Of a stretch of 64,000 bases of DNA, positions 44,683 to 52,228 are shown one piece after another. The DNA is from Silvimonas terrae (lineage in GTDB: Bacteria; Pseudomonadota; Gammaproteobacteria; Burkholderiales; Chitinibacteraceae): positions 496,001 through 560,000 of the forward strand of contig NZ_JACHHN010000002.1 of NCBI RefSeq assembly GCF_014202765.1. The letters are read 5' to 3'. The translations under genes were made by a program, and so were the position numbers. The notes beneath the pieces were generated by a model. The model did no database searches. It was not told the DNA's origin and saw only the letters and a program-made list of their open reading frames with translations. Numbering within the stretch: the first letter of the stretch is position 1; every line of letters begins with the position of its first letter.

Positions 44683-47600
44683 ATGAGCAGGATTCGTATT
44701 TGCTGGCGCAGCATTCTGCTGCGCCTGTTCAGTTGCGCCTTGCTGGCACTGACCGCCAGCCAGGCCAGCGCCCAGGTCATTACCTACCACTACGACAACG
44801 CGCGCACCGGCACGACGCTCACCGAGACCACACTCAATACCACCAACGTCAATTCCAGCAGCTTCGGCAAGCTGTATTCGTTTGCGGCAGACGGGCAAAT
44901 CTATGCTCAACCGCTGTATATGTCGGGCGTGAACATGGGCACGCAGGGCATCCACAACGTGGTGTACATCGTGACCGAAAACAACTCGGTCTATGCCTAC
45001 GACGCAGACGCGCCAGGCAACCCGCTCTGGAAAGCCAATATGGGGCCACCCATGCCGGCGTCGGTCTGCTGCGAACCGCGCGACCTGTATCCCAGCATTG
45101 GCATTACCTCGACACCGGTGATTGATCCGGATACCGGCACGCTGTATGTGGTGGCAGAGAGCTACGAGAGCGGGGTTGGTTATTTCCGTATTCACGCACT
45201 GGATATCGCTACCGGCCTGGATAAAATTCCCGCCGCAATCATTCAGGGCAGCGTACCTGGCACATCCAGCGACGCCAGCGGCGGCATGGTTTCGTTCAGC
45301 GCGGTGCAGCACTGGCAGCGCCCGGGCCTGTTGTTGATGGATGGCAATGTCTGGGTCTCTTTTGGCTCGCATCAGGACGCGGACCCGTATCACGGCTGGG
45401 TGTTTACCTATAGCGCCGCATCGCTGGCGCAAACCGGCATTCTGTGTGTTTCCCCCGACGGGGGCGAGAGCGGCATCTGGCAGGGTGGCGTTGGCCTGAC
45501 CGGCGACACCAGCGGCAACGTTTACCTGGAAACGGGCAACGGCGCCTTTACCGTGACCTCGGGCGGGCGCGATTACGGCGACAGCATTCTCAAACTCACT
45601 CTGGGCGCGAGCGGGCTGGTGGTCGATGACTACTTCACGCCCGCCACCCAGGCAGAAGACGCCGAGTTCGACTGGGATCTGGGTAGCAGCGGCATTTTGT
45701 TGATTCCGGGCACCCAGCTTGGTGTGGCGGGCGCCAAAGACGGCAAGCTATATGTCTTCAATACCAGCAACCTCAGCCACTACCACGCCGGCGGCGATCA
45801 GATCTTCCAGGAATGGCAAGCCACATTTGCCTATTCCGGCACGGAGGCGGGCGGTTTCTGGGGCGGCAACTATATCTGGTACAACAACACGCTGTTTGGC
45901 TACGGTGAACGTGATGTTCTGAAAGCGTTCACCTTTAACGGCACTAATTTCAATACCACCCCCATTGCCCAGGGCACGATCGCGCCGATCTCGGGCATCA
46001 GCAATGATCCGTCCATTTCTATTTCGGCCAACGGCACAACCGCAGGTTCGGCCGTGTTGTGGGCCACCTTCTCATCGACCGGCATTGCCAATGGCAGTTT
46101 GCAGCCCGCCGCTTTCTACGCCTTTGATGTAGCCAACCCGGGTCACATGCTGTGGAGCAGCAGTCAGAACAGTGCGCGTGATGTGCTGGGTAGCTGGGCA
46201 AAATGGGTGCCGCCCATTGTGGTCAACGGCAAGGTGTACGTCGCCACCTTTGATAACGCGGTCCACGTATACGGCTTGCTGCCTGCCACAACCAGCGGCG
46301 GCACCTTGACCGGCAGCGGCACCAGCCTGGTGACCAATGCCAACCTGACCACGGAAGGCACTGCCGACTGGATTCACTGGGGCAACTCGCCCGTCAACCG
46401 CAAGCGTGGCGTGACCTCGGTACTGAGCGATTTCACCGCAGTGGGCTCCGGCCCGGCCACCGCCTACAACAACGACCTGCGGCCATTAAGCTGGAGTGAT
46501 GGCACCCCCACCACCGCAGCGGCGACCGACACCAACGGGGTGTATGTCAACGCGGCCAACAACGGGTTTGAATTTACCGCACCCGCGGACACCACCCAGC
46601 GCACGCTGGTGGTTCACGTGGGCGGCTGGAAAACCGCCGGCAAACTGACGGCACATCTGTCTGATGGCTCTGCGGCAGACTTTACCGACACCACCACCCT
46701 GGCAACCGGGCAGTACGACCGCAATTACACGCTGACCTACAGCGCCGCCTCAGCCGGGCAATATCTGAGCGTGCATTGGGTTGCCGCATCTGGCACCGGC
46801 AATGTCGCACTGAGCGGTGCGGCGCTGTCCGTAGCGGCAAGCAACGCACTGACCGTAGCAGCCGGCACCCCGCAAAGCACGGTCAGCGGCACCAACTTTG
46901 CCACCGCATTGCAAGCTCAGATCAAGAATGGCAGCGGCAACCCGGTCAGCGGCGTGACGGTGACGTTTACCGCACCCACCTCTGGCGCCTCGGCCACTTT
47001 TGGCGGACAAGCCACCGCAACGGCCGTCACCAACGCCAGCGGCATTGCTACGGCACCGGCACTGACTGCCAACGCCACCGCCGGCAGTTACACAGTCACC
47101 GCCAGCGCACCGGGCACATCCGGCTCAGCCAGCTACAGCTTGACCAACACGGCCGCAGCGACCAACAACAATGTCAGCAGTACCGCCGGCACACCGCAAT
47201 CAACCACGATCAACACGGCTTATCCAGACGCCCTGCAGGTGCTGGTGAAAAACAGCAGCAACGCGCCGGTCAGCGGGGTGAGTGTGACGTTCACCGCGCC
47301 AGCCAGTGGCGCCAGCGGCAGCTTTGGCGGCAGCATCAGCGCCACCGCAACCACCAATGCCAGCGGCGTGGCTATTGCACCGCAGTTCACGGCTAACGGC
47401 GTGGCCGGCACCTTTACGGTGACGGCCAGCACAACCGGCAATGGCACGGCGGGCAGTTTCTCGCTCACCAACATTGCGACCAGCAGCACCGGTAGCGCGT
47501 TACTGAACGGGACGGGCGATAGCGCCACCACAACCGCCAGTCTGACCACGGAAGGCCTGGCCGACTGGGTGCATTGGGGCGAGGCCAGCCTGAACCGCAA

Positions 47601-48882
47601 AACCGGCGTCACCGCCAAACTCAGCACGTACACGGTGGTGGGCAGCGGCACGGTCAACCGCTACAGCAACGACCCCAGAACGCTGAGCTGGACCGATGGC
47701 ACACCCACCGCCAGCGGCAGCAATGCGGACGGCGTGTACATCAGCGGCAGCAATAACGGGTTTTCACTCACCGCTCCGGCCGATACCACCACGCGCACAT
47801 TGATCGTGCATGTCGGGGGCTGGAACAGCAGCGGCAAGCTGACGGCACATCTGTCTGATGGTTCGGCCAGTGATTTTGTCGACACCACGGCGCTGGCCAG
47901 CGGGCAATATGATCGCAACTACGTACTGACTTACCGGGCGGGTAGTGCGACCCAAACGCTGACTGTTAAATGGGTCATGGCCGCCGGCACTGGCAACGTC
48001 ACCGTGAATGGCGCAGCACTGACGCAGCAGTCGCTCATTGTCAGCAGCGCGGGTACGCCACAAAGCGCGCCGGTTAACAGCGCGTTCACCACGGGGTTGC
48101 AAGCCAAAGTTACCAACGGCAGCGGCAATCCGCAAAGCGGGGTCAGCGTCACCTTTAGTGCCCCGGTCAGCGGTGCCAGCGCCAGTTTTGGCGGTGCCAG
48201 CAGTGCAACCGTCACAACCGACGCCAACGGTCTTGCGAGTGCACCGCAACTGACTGCCAACGGGCAAGCCGGCAGCTATTCGGTGACCGCCAGCGCCACC
48301 GGCATTACCACACCGGCCAGCTTCAGCCTGACCAACACGGCGCTCGCCAGCGGGTCACTCACCGGCAGCGGCGCACTGGTTGCCAGTAGCGTCAACCTGA
48401 CCAAGGAAGGCTCATCCGACTGGGTGCATTGGGGAGAATCTCCGCTCAATCGCAAGGCAGGGGTAGCGGCACAAATCAGCACATACCAGATCGTCGGCTC
48501 AGGCACGATTTATCTGTACAACAACGACCTGCGCTCAGCCGCGTGGAGTGATGGCACACCGACCGCCAGCGCCACCGCCAATCTGGATGGCGTTTACGTC
48601 AGCAACACGGGCAACGGGTTCTCGGTTAGCGTGCCCGCCAGTACCACGCAGCATGTGTTGAATCTGCATGTGGGCGGCTGGAAAAGCGCGGGCAAGCTGA
48701 CTGCGCATCTTTCAGACGGTTCTGCGGCAGACTTCACCGACACCACCACTCTTGCCACCGGCCAGTACGACCGTAACTACACACTGACCTACACGGCCGG
48801 CAGCAACGCCACGTTGATCGTGACATGGGTCATGAGTTCCGGCACAGGTAACGTCACCCTGAGCGGGGCGGCACTGCAGTAG
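44683..48882 (+). CDS. Secreted beta-propeller and Ig-like repeat protein
   Basis: A 1399-residue exported protein. Residues 1-30 are a signal peptide ending ASA|Q. Residues about 31-535 form a PQQ-like beta-propeller, with recurring blade patterns such as NVVYIVTENNSVYAYDADAPGNPLWKA and GVAGAKDGKLYVFNTSN. Then come three copies of a ~170-residue module (near 541-716, 936-1113 and 1224-1399), each with TTEG-x2-DWxHWG, NRK-x-GV and LTAHLSDGSA-x-DF-x-DTT. Between them lie three invasin/Big_1-type Ig-like domains (near 722-823, 832-930 and 1120-1220), with GNPVSGVTVTFTAP-like signatures. No membrane anchor or sorting motif is visible at the C-terminus. A surface or matrix role is inference. It stands alone between a long upstream gap and a strong terminator. 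Confidence 0.85.
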   Translation: MSRIRICWRSILLRLFSCALLALTASQASAQVITYHYDNARTGTTLTETTLNTTNVNSSSFGKLYSFAADGQIYAQPLYMSGVNMGTQGIHNVVYIVTENNSVYAYDADAPGNPLWKANMGPPMPASVCCEPRDLYPSIGITSTPVIDPDTGTLYVVAESYESGVGYFRIHALDIATGLDKIPAAIIQGSVPGTSSDASGGMVSFSAVQHWQRPGLLLMDGNVWVSFGSHQDADPYHGWVFTYSAASLAQTGILCVSPDGGESGIWQGGVGLTGDTSGNVYLETGNGAFTVTSGGRDYGDSILKLTLGASGLVVDDYFTPATQAEDAEFDWDLGSSGILLIPGTQLGVAGAKDGKLYVFNTSNLSHYHAGGDQIFQEWQATFAYSGTEAGGFWGGNYIWYNNTLFGYGERDVLKAFTFNGTNFNTTPIAQGTIAPISGISNDPSISISANGTTAGSAVLWATFSSTGIANGSLQPAAFYAFDVANPGHMLWSSSQNSARDVLGSWAKWVPPIVVNGKVYVATFDNAVHVYGLLPATTSGGTLTGSGTSLVTNANLTTEGTADWIHWGNSPVNRKRGVTSVLSDFTAVGSGPATAYNNDLRPLSWSDGTPTTAAATDTNGVYVNAANNGFEFTAPADTTQRTLVVHVGGWKTAGKLTAHLSDGSAADFTDTTTLATGQYDRNYTLTYSAASAGQYLSVHWVAASGTGNVALSGAALSVAASNALTVAAGTPQSTVSGTNFATALQAQIKNGSGNPVSGVTVTFTAPTSGASATFGGQATATAVTNASGIATAPALTANATAGSYTVTASAPGTSGSASYSLTNTAAATNNNVSSTAGTPQSTTINTAYPDALQVLVKNSSNAPVSGVSVTFTAPASGASGSFGGSISATATTNASGVAIAPQFTANGVAGTFTVTASTTGNGTAGSFSLTNIATSSTGSALLNGTGDSATTTASLTTEGLADWVHWGEASLNRKTGVTAKLSTYTVVGSGTVNRYSNDPRTLSWTDGTPTASGSNADGVYISGSNNGFSLTAPADTTTRTLIVHVGGWNSSGKLTAHLSDGSASDFVDTTALASGQYDRNYVLTYRAGSATQTLTVKWVMAAGTGNVTVNGAALTQQSLIVSSAGTPQSAPVNSAFTTGLQAKVTNGSGNPQSGVSVTFSAPVSGASASFGGASSATVTTDANGLASAPQLTANGQAGSYSVTASATGITTPASFSLTNTALASGSLTGSGALVASSVNLTKEGSSDWVHWGESPLNRKAGVAAQISTYQIVGSGTIYLYNNDLRSAAWSDGTPTASATANLDGVYVSNTGNGFSVSVPASTTQHVLNLHVGGWKSAGKLTAHLSDGSAADFTDTTTLATGQYDRNYTLTYTAGSNATLIVTWVMSSGTGNVTLSGAALQ
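46303..48882 (+). repeat. Three-copy ~530-base repeat module
   Basis: Copies lie at about 46303-46830, 47489-48020 and 48353-48882, all in frame within the secreted propeller gene. The most conserved part, CTGACGGCACATCTGTCTGA and the following ~90 bases (46651-46745, 47839-47935, 48697-48791), is nearly identical between copies. This level of identity permits recombination between modules. Confidence 0.8.
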
Positions 48883-48909
48883 CTGGCAGCAGATCGCAGT
48901 CAATCAGCA

Positions 48910-48965
48910 ACGCAAAAATACAGCGGGCGACACCAGCAATGGTGTCGCCCGCTGTATTTTTGCGT
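48910..48965. terminator. Very long perfect inverted-repeat terminator
   Basis: Bases 48910-48935 are exactly complementary to 48940-48965 around a GCAA loop, giving a 26-bp stem with A/T-rich outer ends (AAAAATA and TATTTTT). It lies 27 bases after the secreted-propeller stop and 18 bases before the end of the convergent membrane-protein gene, so it can stop both. The perfect 26-bp stem is unusually long. Confidence 0.9.
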
Positions 48966-48983
48966 GCAAACCCAAGGCGCTGG

Positions 48984-49847
48984 CTAACGCTCCGCCACCG
49001 TACCCACGCCTTTCAGCCGCGTTACCCGACCCAGCAAATCAAACCAGAAGGGCGCACCAAAGAGCGCGGATGTTGCGGTCACCAGCCAGCCGGCCATGCG
49101 CAACAACCACGTCTGCATATCGTCATCCCACGGGCGATCCGCCCAGCCAACGGGCAGGGTGGTCAACCACCTGGCCGCGTCCTCTCCGCCCATATTGGTC
49201 TGCAACTGATACTGCTCGGGCGAGAGTGGATGCAGCCACAAGGCCTTGAACAAATGAAAGCAATCAATATTGAATGCCACGGCAACGGCGAGCGCAATCA
49301 AACACGTCCAGGTTTGGGCGTCCCGCTTATACGCACCGGATATCCGGTCCATGCTGTTGTTGAACCAGCGCACCAACTCGTTACGAACCAGATCCGCATC
49401 TGCCTGCGTGCGCACCATCACCCCAAGCAGAAACGAGCGCAATTGCGGATCGGCAATTCCGTTTTCCACCCGGGCCGCCAGGGTGTCTCCGGGCAACTGG
49501 TGGATTAACTCCAGCAATGCATCAGCAAATTGCATGGGGTGGATGTAAGAGGGCTTGATCGTCAGTTCATCCAGCGACTGCGCCACCCCAAGACTCCTGG
49601 GGTTGATCAGTGCGTGGTTGTACAGCCACAGCAAAATCTCGGCGGAGGACTTTTTATCTGCCGCCACCGCCTGAGCCCCAGACGCAGGTGGCACATTAAG
49701 AACCTGCTTCAAGCCATTGAAAAGATTGGCCGCCCGCAAGGTCAGGCGTGAAGAGACCGCCTCATATAAAGAACTGGTCAGCAAGGCCACCATGGCAAAA
49801 CAAGCCACGATAGCGGCAATGGATTCAAGCACTGCGCTGTTCAACAT
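48984..49847 (-). CDS. Membrane protein of unknown function
   Basis: A 287-residue protein I cannot name. Membrane segments are predicted near residues 8-25 (AAIVACFAMVALLTSSLYEAV), 180-196 (CLIALAVAVAFNIDCF) and 253-270 (LVTATSALFGAPFWFDLLGRV). The region between the first two is soluble and helical (LLELIHQLPGDTLAARVENGIADPQLRSFLLGVM), so it faces the cytoplasm or periplasm as one domain. The C-terminal GAPFWFDLLGRVTRLKGVG pattern is seen in several uncharacterised bacterial membrane proteins. It sits 31 bases after the ion-channel gene on the same strand and is likely cotranscribed with it. Confidence 0.7.
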   Translation of the reverse strand: MLNSAVLESIAAIVACFAMVALLTSSLYEAVSSRLTLRAANLFNGLKQVLNVPPASGAQAVAADKKSSAEILLWLYNHALINPRSLGVAQSLDELTIKPSYIHPMQFADALLELIHQLPGDTLAARVENGIADPQLRSFLLGVMVRTQADADLVRNELVRWFNNSMDRISGAYKRDAQTWTCLIALAVAVAFNIDCFHLFKALWLHPLSPEQYQLQTNMGGEDAARWLTTLPVGWADRPWDDDMQTWLLRMAGWLVTATSALFGAPFWFDLLGRVTRLKGVGTVAER

Positions 49848-49878
49848 GGATCGATCTACCCTCAGTCAGCAACAAACA

Positions 49879-51000
49879 TCATTTGTTTTGCGAAAACCAT
49901 TTCCCGTACAGGTTTTCATACGTGCCATCTTCGTACATGGTCAACAGGGTTTCGTTGATGGTCTTGCGTAGCGGGCTGCCGTTGGGAAGCGCAATGCCGT
50001 ACTTCGCCGGCCGAAATAGCGGCCCGACGACCATCAACTGATTGTTGTTCGTGCGCGCCGCCCAGTATTGCAAGGTGGGCGCATCAAACACAATGGCCTG
50101 GATATCGCCCTGCATCAGCATTCGCAACCCCTCTGCCGGGCTGGTGATGTTCTGGAACGGCAAGCCACGCTCAGCCAGATAATCCGCAGCCACCGTGCCC
50201 GGCACCGTACCAATTTTTTTACCCGGCAGATCTGCAGGGCCGCGAATGTCCGACTGCAAGCGGGCCACGGTTTGCGATGAAGTCACCGTAGCCGTGAGTT
50301 GCGCAATCAACACCACGCCGATCAGCCACATGGCAGGCACAAGAATGCGTTTGAACAGCCCCGCTTGCGCCCGGTCGCCATGTTCACCCGTGGCGATGAT
50401 CAGCATGGTGATCCAGATACCTTCGCCAATCGCACGCCACCAGGGCTTCTGCAAATTGCGATCTTGTTTGCGCTCGACCAGCCAGACCAGATTGGCCAGC
50501 ACAAACACCAGAATCACCGCAATCCCCAGCAATTGTCCCAGGGCCAGCCAGGGCACGGCATGAAACATGGTGCTGAATGAGCCATCGGTTTGCCCCCTGA
50601 CCAGAATCTGCAAACCGGAATCAAAATACCCCAAAGAGAAATCCACCCGCTTTTCGCGCTCTGGCGTCATGGTAATCGCAGCAATAGCGACGTCCGCATC
50701 GCCCTGCTGAACCGCACCGAGTAGCTCGGCATTGGTCAGCACCGGATGCCATACAAAGTCCAGATGCTGACGCCGGGCAATTTCATTCCAGACATCAATA
50801 CTGAAACCTTGCGGTGTTGCCGTCTGCGGCATGACAAAGGGAGCAATAGGGCCGATGGCCACCCGCAAAGGTCGATTGGCCACGGCGGGCGCACTGGCTG
50901 CAGCCTGCGGCGCCGAAGCCTCTGGCGCGGCCGCGGGCGACGCACCCAGCGCCAACATGAACATGACTGCCACCCACCATTGCGCCGCACCCCGCCTCAT
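49879..51000 (-). CDS. GluR0-like ligand-gated ion channel (periplasmic-binding domain split by a pore)
   Basis: A 373-residue prokaryotic ionotropic-glutamate-receptor-type protein. A signal peptide (residues 1-25) and Ala-rich linker precede lobe S1 (45-138: RVAIGPIAPFVM, GFSIDVWNEIARR, DADVAIAAITMTPEREKRVDFS). Then come helix M1 (149-174), a pore loop (190-210) and helix M2 (219-242), and lobe S2 (250-373: DLPGKKIGTVPGTVAADYL, MLMQGDIQAIVFDAPTLQYW). The ligand-binding fold is that of amino-acid-binding proteins. The pore reads ATGEHGD (203-209) where potassium-selective GluR0 has TVGYGD. ATG at 51000 has AAGGAG 5 bases upstream. The amino-acid ligand is inference. An ABC-transporter binding protein is ruled out by the split domain and the two helices. 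Confidence 0.85.
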   Translation of the reverse strand: MRRGAAQWWVAVMFMLALGASPAAAPEASAPQAAASAPAVANRPLRVAIGPIAPFVMPQTATPQGFSIDVWNEIARRQHLDFVWHPVLTNAELLGAVQQGDADVAIAAITMTPEREKRVDFSLGYFDSGLQILVRGQTDGSFSTMFHAVPWLALGQLLGIAVILVFVLANLVWLVERKQDRNLQKPWWRAIGEGIWITMLIIATGEHGDRAQAGLFKRILVPAMWLIGVVLIAQLTATVTSSQTVARLQSDIRGPADLPGKKIGTVPGTVAADYLAERGLPFQNITSPAEGLRMLMQGDIQAIVFDAPTLQYWAARTNNNQLMVVGPLFRPAKYGIALPNGSPLRKTINETLLTMYEDGTYENLYGKWFSQNK

Positions 51001-51252
51001 AAAGCTCTCCTTCAACCCCTGGTTCTGTTTTCGCCGCTTGCCAGCCAGCACTCGCAATGGCACGGCTAGCGTGGCTGTTCTGGCCTGTCGGTAATTAAAA
51101 ATGGCACAGTGACCCGCTCAAGTCTGCCCCTTTCAACCAACGCCATTTTGCCGGCGGGTCAGGAGTAGTGAGGCCATGGTCACATCTGCAAGCGTACAAA
51201 CCGCCACGCTGAGCTAATATTCCCGCACACCCCGTTGAGAAGGAGGGATTTT

Positions 51253-51648
51253 GTGGCCGCTCCCCATGTCTGCTCAGGTGCCATGCTGCAATGCGCATTC
51301 GGCGCAGCGCCCGCGCCCATGAACGTGCTCCCCGTCAACCGGGTATTGGTGGGCGGCATGCCGGGCGCAACCATCATGGATCACATTCCGATCGTTAATA
51401 TCTCGCCCTTTGGCATGTGCCAGAGCCCCAGCAACCCGACGGTAATTGCGGCCACTGCCGCCGCTTTGGGGGTATTTACCCCCATGCCCTGTGTGCCTGC
51501 CACGCCCGCGCCGTGGATTCCAGGCGGGGCGCCGACGGTACTGGAAGGCAACATGCCCGCACTCAACGCCAATGGCATGTTGATGTGCCTGTGGGCGGGC
51601 GTGATCAAGGTGGTTCAGCCGGGGCAGATGACGGTCATGCTGCCCTGA
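51253..51648 (+). CDS. DUF4280 PAAR-like protein
   Basis: A 131-residue T6SS-linked protein of the DUF4280 family, related to the PAAR tips that sharpen VgrG spikes and carry effectors. It reads VCSGAMLQCAFGAAPAPMNVLP, VGGMPGATIMDHIPIVNISPFGMC and MPALNANGMLMCLWAGVIKVVQPGQ, with repeated Cys/Met-rich strands. The start is GTG at 51253 with AAGGAGGG 4 bases upstream. It converges on the YwqK-like and second vgrG genes, placing it in the T6SS cluster. Whether it caps either VgrG is inference. Confidence 0.88.
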   Translation: MAAPHVCSGAMLQCAFGAAPAPMNVLPVNRVLVGGMPGATIMDHIPIVNISPFGMCQSPSNPTVIAATAAALGVFTPMPCVPATPAPWIPGGAPTVLEGNMPALNANGMLMCLWAGVIKVVQPGQMTVMLP

Positions 51649-51665
51649 CGGTTGCTGGATGACGG

Positions 51666-52214
51666 TTATTCTGCGGGCTCGCCCTTCAGTTGCCGCCACC
51701 ACCAGACCATCCGTGATACCGGTTTGCGAGCCGAATCCAGCGGGCGACCGTCGCTATTGAAGGCTTGCGCCTCTCCGCTGGGCGCACCGTCGTTGTAGTT
51801 GCTGCGCTCGGCCAGCCGGCCATTGGTGTGAAAGCGCTGTTGCATGCCATGCAATTGCCCCAGCCGATATTGTTCCACCTGGGCCACCGTGCCATCCGGG
51901 TAGTAGCTGACGGCCTCGCCATGCAACAGCCCCTGCCGGTAGGTGGCTTTGCGCTGCAACTTGCCATCTGGCGCAAAAAACTCTGCTGGGCCATGCGCTT
52001 TGTCTGCCGCGTAATGCATGCGTGAAGCCAGTTTGCCATTGCTATGCATGACAACCAGCGGCCCCTCCAGTACGCCATGTTTGTAGGGCAACTGCGCCAG
52101 CGGCCGGCCATTGGCGTGAACTTGCGCAGGGCCATGCAACGCTCCACTGGACAACTCACCGGTCAGGCGGGCATCGCCCCGTATCAGATCCACTTTTTCA
52201 TGCGCTGCCGTCAT
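51666..52214 (-). CDS. MORN-repeat (YwqK-type) protein
   Basis: A 182-residue protein built of MORN-like/YwqK repeats with the pattern G-x-L-HG-x-(4-6)-NG-x-L, for example SSGALHGPAQVHANGRPLAQ, HGVLEGPLVVMHSNGKLA and LGQLHGMQQRFHTNGRLAE. YwqK proteins are annotated as antitoxins of B. subtilis-type toxin systems, and such repeat proteins often neighbour T6SS vgrG genes where they may act as immunity proteins or adaptors; both roles are inference. It starts 14 bases after vgrG stops, so it is cotranscribed with it. Confidence 0.8.
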   Translation of the reverse strand: MTAAHEKVDLIRGDARLTGELSSGALHGPAQVHANGRPLAQLPYKHGVLEGPLVVMHSNGKLASRMHYAADKAHGPAEFFAPDGKLQRKATYRQGLLHGEAVSYYPDGTVAQVEQYRLGQLHGMQQRFHTNGRLAERSNYNDGAPSGEAQAFNSDGRPLDSARKPVSRMVWWWRQLKGEPAE

Positions 52215-52228
52215 GTTCTGTCCCGCAA

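Noticed and set aside
51666-52214. YwqK-like protein as the antitoxin of a classic toxin-antitoxin pair
   Set aside because: No toxin gene adjoins it; its neighbours are vgrG and a PAAR-like gene, so a T6SS role is more likely.
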